A DNA stretch of 64,000 bases from Methylobacterium gnaphalii (GTDB taxonomy: Bacteria; Pseudomonadota; Alphaproteobacteria; Rhizobiales; Beijerinckiaceae), in contig NZ_BJZV01000012.1 of NCBI RefSeq assembly GCF_007992215.1, positions 101,444-165,443 of the forward strand, in the 5' to 3' direction. Every line of letters begins with the position of its first letter. The stretch's first letter is position 1. Below the pieces are notes generated by a model that had not been told where the DNA came from, ran no database searches, and was given only the letters and a program-made list of their open reading frames with translations. Below are positions 8,192-17,995 of the stretch, one piece after another. The position numbers and the translations under genes are program-made.

Positions 8192-9088
8192 TTATTCGGC
8201 AGCGGCCGTGCGGCCGATCACGCCGCGATAGATCTTGGAGAGCCACGAGGACTTCTCCTCGCGCGGCTGCAGGCCGCCATTCTGAAGGAGCGCGTACGCG
8301 TCCTTGTACCACTGGCTGTCCGGGTAGTTGTGGCCGAGCACGGCGGCGGCGGTCTGCGCCTCGCTGGTGATGCCGAGCGCCATGTAGGCCTCGGCCAGCC
8401 GCTCCAGCGCCTCTTCGGCGTGCCGGGTCGTCTGGTACTTCGAGACCACGTCGCGGAAGCGGTTGATCGCGGCCGGGAAGTTGCGGCGCTCCAGGTAGAA
8501 GCGGCCGACTTCCATTTCCTTGCCGGCGAGCTGGTCGCGGGTGATCTGAATCTTGGCCTTGGCGTCGGCAGCGTATTCCGAGGTCGGATACTTCTGGACC
8601 AGCTCGGTCAGGGCGATGAGCGCCTTCTCGGAGCGGTCCTGGTCGCGCGTGACGTCCGGGATCTGCTTGTACTGCGACATCGCCATCAGATACTGCGCGT
8701 AGGCCGCATCCTTGGTGGCCGGATGGCGCTGCAGGTAGCGCTTCGAGGCGTTGATCGCGTCGTCGTATTTCTGGCCCTCGTAGTTCGCGTAGGCCGTCAT
8801 CAGGATCGCCTTGCGCGACCAATCCGTCGACGGATAACGCTTGTCGAGATCCTCGAACTTCTGCGTCGCGATCTCGAAATTGCGATCTTCGAGGTTGGCG
8901 AGGCCATCGCTGTAGAGCTTGTCGGCCGGGATGTCCGGCTGGACCTCCGGCTTGTACTTCTCAGCGAACCACTGGCTCGGGTCCAGCGAGTCGTACCAGG
9001 CGCAGAGGCCCGGAGACGCGCTGAGCGACACGAGCACGGCTGCGAGAGCAGCGGAGCCAGCGGCTTTCTTGGCGAAGGTCAGAGGCAT
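8192..9088 (-). CDS. bamD: Outer membrane assembly protein BamD
   Basis: A 298-residue TPR-type protein of the BAM complex, which inserts beta-barrel proteins into the outer membrane. It starts MPLTFAKKAAGSAALAAVLV; the N-terminus is a signal peptide ending at a Cys in SASPGLCAW. The repeats ADKLYSDGLANLEDRNFEIA, YPSTDWSRKAILMTAYANY and YPTSEYAADAKAKI are typical BamD/ComL TPRs. The lipobox (PGLC) is poor: Leu at -1 and Pro at -3 rather than small residues and Leu. The ATG at 9088 is chosen because residues encoded upstream are not signal-peptide-like. It sits between lpxC and recN, as in other Rhizobiales. Confidence 0.95.
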   Translation of the reverse strand: MPLTFAKKAAGSAALAAVLVSLSASPGLCAWYDSLDPSQWFAEKYKPEVQPDIPADKLYSDGLANLEDRNFEIATQKFEDLDKRYPSTDWSRKAILMTAYANYEGQKYDDAINASKRYLQRHPATKDAAYAQYLMAMSQYKQIPDVTRDQDRSEKALIALTELVQKYPTSEYAADAKAKIQITRDQLAGKEMEVGRFYLERRNFPAAINRFRDVVSKYQTTRHAEEALERLAEAYMALGITSEAQTAAAVLGHNYPDSQWYKDAYALLQNGGLQPREEKSSWLSKIYRGVIGRTAAAE

Positions 9089-9280
9089 CCCTATCACGTC
9101 CTTGTACGGGCGCGGCCTCTGCGGCGGGCGGCGTCCCTCAAACCGTCTCGTTGCGGAGGGCGGTGAAAACCGCATCTCCTAACGTTCGGTGAACCGTGGC
9201 TTCAGATTCGGGCGTGAAAACGGCAGTGGTGCGGCGCCAGGGGGCAACATACCCGGTCGCTGCCACATGTGTCGCGAAGG

Positions 9281-10228
9281 TTACAGATCGGCCGCGAAGG
9301 CGGCGATGCCGAGGCCGGCACCGAGCTCCACCAGGGAAGCCTCGCGGCGCGTGTTCTGGGCCTCAACGATGCGGTAATTGGCGCGGTCCGCGAACAGAGC
9401 CGACAGGACGCCGACATTCATGCGGTGACCGCCGCAATAGGAGCGGTAGGCGCCCTGGATCGGCAGGCCGGCCAGCGCCAGATCGCCGACGGCATCGAGA
9501 ATCTTGTGGCGGACGAACTCGTCTGCGAAGCGGAGACCCTCGGGGTTCACCACGTCGGTGTCACCCACGGCGACGGTGTTCTCGAGCGAGGCGCCGAGAG
9601 CAAAGCCGGCTTTCCAGTAGCGCTCGACGTCCTTCATCATGCCGAAGGTGCGGGCACCGGCGATCTCACGGCGGTAGGCTGCCGGGCTGAGATCCATGGC
9701 CTTGCGGCTGCGGCCGATGACGGGGCTCTCGAAATCGATCTCGACGTCGAGGCGGAAGCCACGGTCGATCGGCCGAAGCTCGGCGAAGGCGCGGCCGGCC
9801 TCGATGCGGACGAGGCGGAGAACCTTGATCCAGCGCTTCGGGGCGGCGCAGGCTGCGATGCCTACGGTATCGATAGCCCGTACGAAGGGAAGCGCGCTTC
9901 CGTCGAGGATCGGCATCTCGGGGCCGTCGATCTCGACGAGGCAGTTGTCGATGCCGAGGCCGAACAGGGCCGACATCAGATGCTCGATGGTGGCGACCGC
10001 GCCGCTCTCGACGTCGCCGATCACAGTGCAGAGTTCGGTGGCGGAGACGCAGGCGTGATGAGCCTTGATGAGCCGGTCGTTGCCGTTGGGCATTCCGGTT
10101 CGGAGGAAGCAGATCCCGTCATTCGCGGGAGCCGGATGGAGCGTGATCTCGACCGGGTTGCCCGAATGGACGCCGATACCGCTCAAGGAGATGGACGCTT
10201 TCAGCGTCGTTTGTTGGTTCGTCCGCAT
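9281..10228 (-). CDS. lpxC: UDP-3-O-acyl-N-acetylglucosamine deacetylase LpxC
   Basis: A 315-residue zinc enzyme that catalyses the committed step of lipid A synthesis. From the ATG at 10228 (MRTNQQTTLK) the zinc ligands appear as H83 in IEHLMSALFG and H241 and D245 in HKILDAVGD, with the catalytic H268 in GGHRMN; spacing matches E. coli LpxC (H79, H238, D242, H265). It follows ftsZ, a neighbourhood conserved from E. coli to alphaproteobacteria, but a terminator and a separate promoter lie between them. Confidence 0.97.
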   Translation of the reverse strand: MRTNQQTTLKASISLSGIGVHSGNPVEITLHPAPANDGICFLRTGMPNGNDRLIKAHHACVSATELCTVIGDVESGAVATIEHLMSALFGLGIDNCLVEIDGPEMPILDGSALPFVRAIDTVGIAACAAPKRWIKVLRLVRIEAGRAFAELRPIDRGFRLDVEIDFESPVIGRSRKAMDLSPAAYRREIAGARTFGMMKDVERYWKAGFALGASLENTVAVGDTDVVNPEGLRFADEFVRHKILDAVGDLALAGLPIQGAYRSYCGGHRMNVGVLSALFADRANYRIVEAQNTRREASLVELGAGLGIAAFAADL

Positions 10229-10364
10229 TCCCTTAGCCCTCGGCCAGGACCCGGCACGCACACCCTCGCATGAGAGCATGGCGCCTACTCAGTCCGTCCG
10301 CTGCTTGAAGCCCCTGCGAGCGCTGACCGTCCGAAAACCGTCGCGCCTTTTCGTTCCGGGGAAA

Positions 10365-10393
10365 TTTATAGCTGCGCTGCACAGGCCGGCCAA
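10365..10393 (-). promoter_or_regulatory. Putative lpxC promoter
   Basis: On the minus strand TTGGCC (10393-10388) and TATAAA (10370-10365) are separated by exactly 17 bp, a good sigma-70 arrangement. Transcription would start near 10357 and give a leader of about 130 nt before lpxC. Found by eye; no experimental support. Confidence 0.5.
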
Positions 10394-10481
10394 ATCACGG
10401 TTTCTTACGTTCTGTTACAGCCACGGTTCCGCCACAAAGTACCGAAAACCGAGCCCGTTCAAGCTCTTACAAAATGGTTAA

Positions 10482-10505
10482 GCCCGAGACCTTTCGGTCC
10501 CGGGC
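10482..10505 (-). terminator. Terminator 3' of ftsZ
   Basis: GCCCGAGACC (10482-10491) and GGTCCCGGGC (10496-10505) form a ten-pair stem with one G-U pair and a TTTC/GAAA loop. On the minus-strand transcript a T-rich stretch (TTAACCATTTT) follows. It is 40 bp past the ftsZ stop and would end the division operon. Confidence 0.75.
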
Positions 10506-10544
10506 CTGTGGCAGAAAGGCTTCAGACGATCCGCCGAGTACGGC

Positions 10545-12236
10545 TCAGTTCGCCTGGCGGCGAAGGAAAGCCGGGATCTCGAGGTGATCGTCGTCCATCA
10601 GCCGCGGCTGCGGGGCGACTCGTCCCTGCGCGTCGAGATTGCCCTGAGCAGGGCGATATTGCGGCGCCTGTACGGCAGGCGCGCGGACCGGGGCCGGCGG
10701 AGCGACCGGGACAGCCGGAGCGCGCATCTGCGGAAGCGGAGCGGCCTCGGCCTCCTCGCGACGGCCGCCGAAGCCGACCGTCGCAAGACGGCGCAGCAGC
10801 GACATGCGCTTGGAGTCCTGCTCGGGCTCGGCCGGTGCCTCGCCGCGGGTCTGACGGATCTGAGCCTGCGTGTGGAGCGGCAGGTCGGAGATCTGCGGCA
10901 TGCGCGGAGCGCGGGCGACCTGCGGGCGCGGCGGCACGAAGGGGCCGGACTGGGCAGGAGCCGGCTCGGCGACGGGCGCCTGAACCTGAGGCGGCTCGTA
11001 GGCGACCGGGGCACGCGGGGGCGCCTGGGTCAGGACGACGTCATCGCGCACCACCGGAGCGGCGACCGGCGCCGGCTCGGCGGCGACGGGCTGCGGCGCG
11101 GAGGCCATCGGCGCCTGGAGCTCGGCGGCCGGCCGAGGAGCCGGGGCCATCTGCGGGGCAGCCTGGGCAGCGCGGGCCCGGGCCTCGGCGCGCAGCTTCT
11201 CTGCGACTTCGGCGATACGCTGCTCGGTCTCGGCAACGACTTGGCTGTTCGGCGAGGTTGCCGAGATCAGGGCCGGCTCGATGCCGGTGGCGACCACCGA
11301 CACGCGGATGATGCCTTCCAGGCTCTCGTCGAAGGTCGCGCCGAGGATGATGTTGGCCTCGGAATCAACCTCCTCGCGGATGCGGGTGGCGGCCTCGTCG
11401 AGTTCGTAGAGGGTGAGGTCGGCGCCGCCGGTGATCGAGATCAGCAGGCCGCGGGCGCCCTTCATCGAGACTTCGTCGAGGAGCGGGTTGGCGATGGCCG
11501 CCTCGGCGGCACGGTGGGCGCGGTTCTCGCCGGACGCCTCACCGGTGCCCATCATGGCCTTGCCCATGCCGCGCATGATGGCGCGCACGTCGGCGAAGTC
11601 GAGGTTGATCAGGCCTTCCTTGACCATCAGGTCGGTGATGCAGGCAACGCCCGAGTAGAGCACCTGGTCGGCCATCGCGAAGGCGTCGGCGAAGGTGGTC
11701 TTCTCGTTGGCGACCCGGAACAGGTTCTGGTTCGGGATCACGATCAGGGTATCGACGGCGGCCTGAAGCTCGGCGATGCCGGCATCGGCCGTACGCATGC
11801 GGCGCATGCCCTCGAACTGGAACGGCTTCGTCACGACGCCGACCGTCAGGATGCCCATGTCGCGGGCCGCGCGGGCGATGACCGGAGCCGCACCGGTGCC
11901 GGTGCCGCCGCCCATGCCAGCGGTGATGAAGCACATATGCGCGCCCGAGAGCTGATCGCGGATCTCGTCGATCACCTCTTCAGCAGCGGCCGAGCCAACT
12001 TCCGGGTGCGAGCCGGCGCCGAGGCCCTGGGTCACGCCAAGGCCCATCTGGATCACGCGCTCGGCCTTCGACGAGGTCAGCGCCTGGGCATCGGTGTTGG
12101 CGACGACGAACTCGCAGCCGAGCAGGCCGGATTCGATCATGTTGTTGACGGCGTTGCCGCCGGCGCCGCCGACACCGAACACGGTGATGCGGGGCTTGAG
12201 TTCGCGGATGTCCGGCGCCTGCAGGGAGATGGCCAT
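10545..12236 (-). CDS. ftsZ: Cell division GTPase FtsZ (long-linker form)
   Basis: A 563-residue tubulin homologue that forms the Z ring. The start [20 protein letters not shown] precedes [13 protein letters not shown]; the GTP-binding tubulin signature GGGTGTG is at residues 109-115. The globular domain ends near residue 325; a linker of about 220 residues rich in Pro, Ala, Gln and Arg follows, and the conserved C-terminal peptide [16 protein letters not shown] remains intact for FtsA and other partners. E. coli FtsZ has 383 residues; long linkers are usual in alphaproteobacteria, but this one is at the upper end. The ATG at 12236 is used because the preceding 46 codons are not FtsZ-like. 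Confidence 0.97.
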   Translation of the reverse strand: MAISLQAPDIRELKPRITVFGVGGAGGNAVNNMIESGLLGCEFVVANTDAQALTSSKAERVIQMGLGVTQGLGAGSHPEVGSAAAEEVIDEIRDQLSGAHMCFITAGMGGGTGTGAAPVIARAARDMGILTVGVVTKPFQFEGMRRMRTADAGIAELQAAVDTLIVIPNQNLFRVANEKTTFADAFAMADQVLYSGVACITDLMVKEGLINLDFADVRAIMRGMGKAMMGTGEASGENRAHRAAEAAIANPLLDEVSMKGARGLLISITGGADLTLYELDEAATRIREEVDSEANIILGATFDESLEGIIRVSVVATGIEPALISATSPNSQVVAETEQRIAEVAEKLRAEARARAAQAAPQMAPAPRPAAELQAPMASAPQPVAAEPAPVAAPVVRDDVVLTQAPPRAPVAYEPPQVQAPVAEPAPAQSGPFVPPRPQVARAPRMPQISDLPLHTQAQIRQTRGEAPAEPEQDSKRMSLLRRLATVGFGGRREEAEAAPLPQMRAPAVPVAPPAPVRAPAVQAPQYRPAQGNLDAQGRVAPQPRLMDDDHLEIPAFLRRQAN

Positions 12237-12336
12237 GATGTGAAGCCCCTTCGATTTCTTTGCGTTGCGTGTGCGCCCTGCGGCGCCCGGTTCTCTTTGG
12301 ATGGCCTTCCTCGCGGAAGGCCGGTTCAAATCCGTC

Positions 12337-13659
12337 TCAGAAACTTTCGCCGATCCACTGCGTGAGCCGGCCAAAATATCCGTTGGTTCCCGTAGCCGCT
12401 AAGGCGCGCTGCCGGCGCGGCTCGAAATGCTCCGCATGGGCGACCTGCGGGTAGACAAGCAGCCCGACCGCGGCCGAGAAGCTCGGCCCCTTGGCCGCCT
12501 CGGGCAGGCCGCGGATGCCGAGCGGACGCCCGATCCGTACCTGTCCCTGCATCAGCCGGCGCGCCGTCTCCGGCAGGCCGACGAGTTGGCTGGCACCGCC
12601 CGTCAGCACGAGCCGGTTACCGGCCTGCGCCGCGAAGCCGGCCTTGCGGAGCCGGTCGCGGACGAGTTCAAGGATCTCCTCGACCCGCGGCTTGATGATC
12701 CGCACGAGGTGCGAGCGCGGAACGTGGGTCGGCGTCTCGGCCTCGTCCTCGCCGACGCCGTGGACCGCGATCATGTCGCGCTCGTCGGAGGTCGTGGAGA
12801 TGGCGGAGCCGTAGAGCGTCTTGAGCCGCTCGGCCGCGGCGACGCGGGTCGAGAGGCCACGGGCGATGTCCATGGTCACGTGATGGCCGCCCACCGCGAT
12901 GGCGTCGGTGTGGACGAGATGGCCACCGGAGAAGACGCCGACGCTGGTGGTGCCGCCGCCCATGTCGACAACGGCGCAACCGATCTCGGCCTCGTCATCC
13001 ACGAGCACCGACAGACCGGAGGCGTAGGGCGTGGCGACCACACCCTCGACGCCGAGATGGCAGTGCTCGACCGCGAGCATCAGGTTGCGCGCGGCAGCCG
13101 CCTCGCTGGTGACGACGTGAAGGTCGACGCCAAGCATGTCACCGATCATGCCCGAGGGATCGATCACGGCGCTCTGGCCGTCGAGGGCGTAGCCCGTCGG
13201 CAGAGCGTGTAGGACGGTGCGGCCGGGACCGACGCCATGGGCGCTGGCGGTCTCGAGCACACGCTCGACGTCGGAGCCGGTCACGGTGCCTGAGCGGACG
13301 TTCACCCGCGCCTCGAAGCGCTGGGAGGCGATGCGACCGCCGGACATGTTCACGATGACCGACTGGACCTCGACCTTCGCCATCCGCTCGGCGGCGTGCA
13401 CCGCCTGACGGATCGCATTCTCGGCAGCTTCGAGATCGACGATGGCGCCGCCCTTGAGGCCCACGGAGCGCTGGTGCCCGATGCCGATGATGCGGGCGAT
13501 GTGGGTGCGGCCGCGCAGGGTCGAGAGCTGCTCCATGGGCTGTAGTTCAGCAATGAGGCAGACAACCTTGCTCGTGCCGATGTCGAGGATCGACAGCGTC
13601 GCGCTCCGCCGGGCGGAGAGAGGTTTCATACGCGGCGTGAGGCCGTGGTGGGATGACAT
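12337..13659 (-). CDS. ftsA: Cell division protein FtsA
   Basis: A 440-residue actin-like ATPase that anchors FtsZ filaments to the membrane. The N-terminal phosphate-1 motif is [17 protein letters not shown] and the second phosphate motif is [16 protein letters not shown]; the adenosine motif is [12 protein letters not shown]. The C-terminal amphipathic membrane tail is short ([13 protein letters not shown]). The start [18 protein letters not shown] at 13659 has GGTAAG nine bases upstream; a GTG at 13716 and a further ATG ten codons in are alternatives. It lies 60 bp after ftsQ and 100 bp before ftsZ. Confidence 0.95.
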   Translation of the reverse strand: MSSHHGLTPRMKPLSARRSATLSILDIGTSKVVCLIAELQPMEQLSTLRGRTHIARIIGIGHQRSVGLKGGAIVDLEAAENAIRQAVHAAERMAKVEVQSVIVNMSGGRIASQRFEARVNVRSGTVTGSDVERVLETASAHGVGPGRTVLHALPTGYALDGQSAVIDPSGMIGDMLGVDLHVVTSEAAAARNLMLAVEHCHLGVEGVVATPYASGLSVLVDDEAEIGCAVVDMGGGTTSVGVFSGGHLVHTDAIAVGGHHVTMDIARGLSTRVAAAERLKTLYGSAISTTSDERDMIAVHGVGEDEAETPTHVPRSHLVRIIKPRVEEILELVRDRLRKAGFAAQAGNRLVLTGGASQLVGLPETARRLMQGQVRIGRPLGIRGLPEAAKGPSFSAAVGLLVYPQVAHAEHFEPRRQRALAATGTNGYFGRLTQWIGESF

Positions 13660-13719
13660 GTGACGCTTACCGGAGAGAGGACGCTGCAGCGGGGTCGGCG
13701 GAAGAGAGCGCGGCACGGA

Positions 13720-14664
13720 TCATGTCGCGGCTCCCTTCTTCGTCTTCTTCCGCGCCTCTGCGCGGGCGGCCGCAGCCTCCTCTGTCAAACGCACCACCAC
13801 GCGGTCGTCCATGCGCAGGTCGACCGCGATGATATCTTTCTCCAGGAGCCGGTTCTTGCGCTCCAGGTCGACGAGACGGGCGAGCGCCTCGTTCGCGCCG
13901 GTCTCCGGCAAACGGATGTCGACGCCGTCGAGCTTCAGCGTCCAGCGCCGGCCGGAGACGTAGCTGCCGGCCTTGACGCGCTCGCCGAGCGGACCGGCCG
14001 CATCGATCAGCTTGAGATATTCCTGCAGGTGGACGTTGGCGTCCTCGCCAACCACCAGCGGAAGGTTGGCGTAGCGCTCGTCGCGCATCTCGTCGATCAC
14101 GGTGCCGTCGGCGGCGATCACCTGGATCTCGCCGTTCTTCTGCCAGAGGGCGGCCGGCTCGCGTTCGACCTGCGTGATGACGATCTCGTTGGGATAGAGC
14201 TTGCGCACCGAGGCCGTGGCGATCAGCGGCACGGCCATCAGCTTCTGGCGGACCTCGTTGACATCGAGGAAAGGCACCGAGGAGCGCCAGTCGATGCCGG
14301 CGGCCTGCATGACCTCCCGCTCGTACATCCGCGAGATGCCTGAGATCGTGACGCGTTCGACGCCGAAGCCGGCAATGCGCGCCATGATGTCGAGGGGACG
14401 GCCGTTCTCGGTGATGAAGGCGTCGTATCGTCCGCTGGCGACGAAACCGAAGATGGAGACGGTGGCGAACGTGCCGGCGACGAGGGCCGCGCCGAGCCCA
14501 CGGGGGAGACGCGCCTCGATCGGCTGAGAATTTCTAGAGCGGCGCGGTCGCAGGAGCGGCTTCAGGACGCCCTGGAGCCGACTCGCCACCGCCGCGGGAA
14601 AGCCGGCACCCTCCGGATTCCCGGCGGGGTTCAGCGTCCCAGAGAGGCGTCCTCCACCATCCAT
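13720..14664 (-). CDS. ftsQ: Cell division protein FtsQ
   Basis: A 314-residue bitopic divisome protein. A Pro/Arg-rich cytoplasmic tail of about 55 residues is followed by one membrane segment (GLGAALVAGTFATVSIFGFV), then the POTRA domain beginning at VERVTISGISRMYEREVMQA and the FtsQ domain (ASVRKLYPNEIVITQVEREP). The C-terminus is unusually basic (AEARKKTKKGAAT). The ATG at 14664 overlaps the end of ddl by 34 nt, consistent with translational coupling. It lies upstream of ftsA in the normal order. Confidence 0.93.
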   Translation of the reverse strand: MDGGGRLSGTLNPAGNPEGAGFPAAVASRLQGVLKPLLRPRRSRNSQPIEARLPRGLGAALVAGTFATVSIFGFVASGRYDAFITENGRPLDIMARIAGFGVERVTISGISRMYEREVMQAAGIDWRSSVPFLDVNEVRQKLMAVPLIATASVRKLYPNEIVITQVEREPAALWQKNGEIQVIAADGTVIDEMRDERYANLPLVVGEDANVHLQEYLKLIDAAGPLGERVKAGSYVSGRRWTLKLDGVDIRLPETGANEALARLVDLERKNRLLEKDIIAVDLRMDDRVVVRLTEEAAAARAEARKKTKKGAAT

Positions 14665-15554
14665 CGAACGAGCTCACCGAAACTCATGCCCGCATGGGCC
14701 GCCATCTCCGGCACAAGGCTCGTCGGGGTCATTCCGGGTTGCGTGTTGACCTCCAGGACGACGAGCGCCCCGGTTCCCCCCGGCGTGTCGTCGTAACGAA
14801 GGTCGGCACGGCTTACGCCCCGGCACCCGAGTGCTTGATGCGCCGTTAACGACAACTCTTGGACACGCTGGTAAACATTCGGTTTAATTTCTGCAGGGAG
14901 GACGTGGATCGAGCCCCCCTCGGCGTACTTCGCATCGAAGTCGTACCACTCCCCCGAAGCCGGCTTGATTTCGATCACGCCGAGGGCCTTGTCGCCCAGT
15001 ACGGCGCAGGTCAGCTCGCGGCCTGCAACGTAAGTCTCTGCAAGGACTTCCTCGCCGAAAGTCCACTCGTCCGAGGCCAGGATTTGGGGCGGATGCGAGC
15101 GCTCGTCACGCACGATAATCACGCCCATCGAGGAGCCCTCCGCGATGGGCTTAACCACATATGGCGGAGGCAGCGGATGTGACTTTGCTGCAACAAAACG
15201 GTTAACGACGCAGCCCTGGGGCACGGCGACGCCGGCGGCATGCAGCACCGTCTTGGCACGCTCCTTGTGCATCGCCAGCGCCGAGGCGAGCACGCCGGAA
15301 TGGGTGTAGGGGATCTTCAAGATCTCCAGGAGGCCCTGGATCGTGCCATCCTCGCCAGCGGGGCCATGCAGGGCATTGAGCGCCACATCTGGCTTCAGCT
15401 GAGTCAGCACTGCGGCAATGTCCGGTCCGACGTCGACGGGCGTCACCCGATAGCCCTCGCCTTCGAGCGCCTTCACACAGGCATTGCCCGAACTCAGCGA
15501 GATCGGCCGCTCGGAGGACCAACCGCCCATCAGGACGGCGACGTGCTTGGACAT
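14631..15554 (-). CDS. ddl: D-alanine--D-alanine ligase
   Basis: A 307-residue ATP-grasp enzyme joining two D-Ala for peptidoglycan precursors. MSKHVAVLMGGWSSERPISL is the classic N-terminus (GGxSxE); ALHGPAGEDGTIQGLLE, the ATP-binding KPIAEGSSMGV and the metal/substrate loop VLEVNTQPGMTPTSL are all present. Length is standard. Codon use has two AT-rich islands (about 14840-14905 and 15140-15210, including TTA Leu codons), unlike its GC-rich surroundings; these could hide internal promoter elements for ftsQAZ. It sits between murB and ftsQ. Confidence 0.96.
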   Translation of the reverse strand: MSKHVAVLMGGWSSERPISLSSGNACVKALEGEGYRVTPVDVGPDIAAVLTQLKPDVALNALHGPAGEDGTIQGLLEILKIPYTHSGVLASALAMHKERAKTVLHAAGVAVPQGCVVNRFVAAKSHPLPPPYVVKPIAEGSSMGVIIVRDERSHPPQILASDEWTFGEEVLAETYVAGRELTCAVLGDKALGVIEIKPASGEWYDFDAKYAEGGSIHVLPAEIKPNVYQRVQELSLTAHQALGCRGVSRADLRYDDTPGGTGALVVLEVNTQPGMTPTSLVPEMAAHAGMSFGELVRWMVEDASLGR

Positions 15555-15603
15555 GGATGGGCTCCGGATCAGGCCCCGCAGGGCACGGAGGGATCTCTCG
15601 GCG

Positions 15604-16533
15604 TCAGGCTGCGTCGGCGGTGACGCCGATGCGCTTGATCTCCCAGTGCAACTCGTGGCCGGAGGTCTCGCGGACGCGCCGGCGCACCTCCTCGCCGAGG
15701 CCTTCGATATCGGCAGCTGTCGCCCCGCCACGGTTGATCAGGAAGTTGCAGTGCATCTCCGAGACCTGCGCGCCCCCGTAGGTCAGGCCACGGCAGCCGG
15801 CGGCATCGATGAGCTGCCAGGCCTTGGCGCCGTCCGGGTTCTTGAAGGTTGATCCGCCGGTGCGCTCGCGGATCGGCTGCGCCGCCTCGCGGGCCGCGGT
15901 GACGCGATCCATCTCGGCTTCGATCTCTTCCCGGTTTCCAGGCCGGCCGCGATAGAGCGCGCTCGTGAAGATGATGTCGTCCGGCGCCGAGCAGTGGCGA
16001 TAGGAGAATCCCATCTGCGCATGCGTGAGCGTGCGCAGGTTTCCGAAGCGATCGATTCCGCGCGCCTCGACCAGCACGTCGGTGGTCTCGCCGCCATGGG
16101 CGCCGGCATTCATGCGCAGCGCGCCGCCGACCGAGCCGGGGATGCCGCGATAGAAGGCGAGCCCGTCGACAGAGGCCTCGGCCGCACTCTTGGCGAGGCG
16201 CATGTCTGGCACGGCCGTGCCGGCGCGAATGCTGTCGCCGTCGATCTCGACCGAGCCGAACGGCCTGCCGCCGAGTCGGATGGTGACGCCGGGAATGCCG
16301 CCGTCGCGCACGATCAGGTTCGAGCCGAGACCGATCACCGTGACCGGGATGGCCGGATCAAGCGCACCGAGCATCAGCGCGAGGTCTTCCTCGTCCGCCG
16401 GGCTGAACAGCACCTCGGCCGGCCCACCGACACGGAACCAGGTCAGGTCGGCGAGCGACTGGTTGGCGAGCAGGCGTCCGCGTAGGGCGGGAGCGGCGCC
16501 GCGAATGTCGTCGATGAGGGTCATGGAAGCCAT
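15604..16533 (-). CDS. murB: UDP-N-acetylenolpyruvoylglucosamine reductase MurB
   Basis: A 309-residue FAD enzyme that reduces UDP-GlcNAc-enolpyruvate to UDP-MurNAc with NADPH. The FAD-binding part shows [15 protein letters not shown] and [14 protein letters not shown]; the catalytic region has [21 protein letters not shown] and the Ser proton donor in [10 protein letters not shown]. The C-terminal part lacks the extra segments of E. coli-type enzymes, so it is a short MurB. It begins 10 bp after murC, so the two are surely co-transcribed. Start at 16533 or the ATG three codons later. Confidence 0.96.
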   Translation of the reverse strand: MASMTLIDDIRGAAPALRGRLLANQSLADLTWFRVGGPAEVLFSPADEEDLALMLGALDPAIPVTVIGLGSNLIVRDGGIPGVTIRLGGRPFGSVEIDGDSIRAGTAVPDMRLAKSAAEASVDGLAFYRGIPGSVGGALRMNAGAHGGETTDVLVEARGIDRFGNLRTLTHAQMGFSYRHCSAPDDIIFTSALYRGRPGNREEIEAEMDRVTAAREAAQPIRERTGGSTFKNPDGAKAWQLIDAAGCRGLTYGGAQVSEMHCNFLINRGGATAADIEGLGEEVRRRVRETSGHELHWEIKRIGVTADAA

Positions 16534-16543
16534 GGAGGCTCGC

Positions 16544-17950
16544 TTAGCCCTTCAGCGCCGCCAATTCACCCGGCAAAGCGTAGGCCCATTGCGTGATCGT
16601 GCCGGCGCCGAGGCATACGACATAATCGCCCTGCCCCGCATGGCCCGCGATGATGCCGGCGAGATCCTCGGGCTTCTCGAGCGCCACGGCATCACGGTGG
16701 CCGCGCGAGCGCAGGCCGGCGACGAGGGAATCGCGGTCGATGCCCTCGATCGGCGCCTCGCCGGCGGCATAGACCGGCGCGACGACGACCGTGTCTGCAT
16801 CGTTGAAGCAGGTGCAGAAATCGTCGAACAGCGACTGCAGGCGCGTGTAGCGGTGCGGCTGGACCACGGCGATGACCCGCCCGTCGGTGGAGGCACGGGC
16901 TGCCTTCAGCACCGCGGCGATCTCCACCGGGTGATGGCCGTAATCGTCGAAGATCGTGGCGCCGTTCCACTCGCCTGTGCGGGTGAACCGGCGCTTCACG
17001 CCGCCGAAGCCGGCCAGCGCCTTGCGGATTGCGTCCTCCGGCACGCCGAGTTCGTGGGCCACGGCGAGGGCGGCAGTGGCGTTGAGCGCGTTGTGCTTGC
17101 CGGGCATCGGCAGGACGAGGTCGCTCATCTCCATCCGGAAGCCGGGGCGCCGGTCGCGGATCATGACGCGGAACTTGCTCTGGCCGCCACGCAGATCGAT
17201 GTCGATCAGGCGCACGTCGGCCTGCGGGTTCTCGCCGTAGGTGATGATCCGGCGGTCCTCGATATGGCCGACGAGGTCCTGCACGATCGGGTGATCGATG
17301 CACATCACCGCGAAGCCATAGAACGGGATGTTGTCGATGAAGCGCCGGAAGGCGTCCTTGATCGCCTCGAACGAGCCGAAATGGTCGAGATGCTCGGGGT
17401 CGATGTTGGTGACGATGGCCACGTCGGCCGGCAGCTTGAGGAAGGTGCCGTCGGACTCGTCGGCCTCCACCACCATCCAGTCGCCGGCACCCATGCGGGC
17501 ATTGGTGCCGTAGGCGTTGATGATGCCGCCGTTGATCACGGTCGGATCGAGATTGCCGGCATCGAGCAGCGTGGCGACGAGCGACGTGGTCGTGGTCTTG
17601 CCATGCGTGCCGGCAACGGCGACGCAGGACTTGAAGCGCATCAGCTCAGCCAGCATCTCGGCCCGGCGGACGACCGGCAGGCGGCGCTCGCGGGCGGCTT
17701 CGAGTTCGGGGTTGTCGCGGCGGATCGCGGTGGAGACCACGATGATCGCAGCGTTCTCGACGTTCTCTGCCCTATGGCCGACGAAGGTCTTGATGCCCTT
17801 GTCCGCGAGCCGGCGCACATTGGCGTTGTCGTTCGCGTCGGAGCCCTGCACCGTATAGCCGAGATTGGCCATGACCTCGGCAATCCCGGACATGCCGATG
17901 CCGCCGATGCCAATGAAGTGAACGGGGCCGAGTTTCTCGGGCAGCTTCAT
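16544..17950 (-). CDS. murC: UDP-N-acetylmuramate--L-alanine ligase MurC
   Basis: A 468-residue Mur ligase adding L-Ala to UDP-MurNAc. Domain 1 begins [19 protein letters not shown] (UDP-binding glycine loop), the ATP P-loop is [15 protein letters not shown], the central region has [10 protein letters not shown] and the [13 protein letters not shown] segment, and the C-terminal domain has [14 protein letters not shown] and VVQPHRYTR. Length is normal. It is 45 bp after murG and 10 bp before murB in the same operon. Confidence 0.97.
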   Translation of the reverse strand: MKLPEKLGPVHFIGIGGIGMSGIAEVMANLGYTVQGSDANDNANVRRLADKGIKTFVGHRAENVENAAIIVVSTAIRRDNPELEAARERRLPVVRRAEMLAELMRFKSCVAVAGTHGKTTTTSLVATLLDAGNLDPTVINGGIINAYGTNARMGAGDWMVVEADESDGTFLKLPADVAIVTNIDPEHLDHFGSFEAIKDAFRRFIDNIPFYGFAVMCIDHPIVQDLVGHIEDRRIITYGENPQADVRLIDIDLRGGQSKFRVMIRDRRPGFRMEMSDLVLPMPGKHNALNATAALAVAHELGVPEDAIRKALAGFGGVKRRFTRTGEWNGATIFDDYGHHPVEIAAVLKAARASTDGRVIAVVQPHRYTRLQSLFDDFCTCFNDADTVVVAPVYAAGEAPIEGIDRDSLVAGLRSRGHRDAVALEKPEDLAGIIAGHAGQGDYVVCLGAGTITQWAYALPGELAALKG

Positions 17951-17995
17951 GGGATGATGTCCGTGGCGTGCACTGACGCGAAAGAATGAGAAGAA

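Larger units (their letters stand above)
10229..10544. other. ftsZ-lpxC intergenic region
   Basis: Besides the ftsZ terminator and the putative lpxC promoter, no gene or other clear signal was seen in these 316 bp. Confidence 0.6.

Noticed and set aside
10584..12365. Long plus-strand frame opposite ftsZ
   Set aside because: A shadow of ftsZ; no ribosome binding site or recognisable domain.
14820..14900. Possible CtrA box inside ddl
   Set aside because: TTAA words occur but not at the required seven-base spacing, so no site is called; only the base-composition anomaly is reported.
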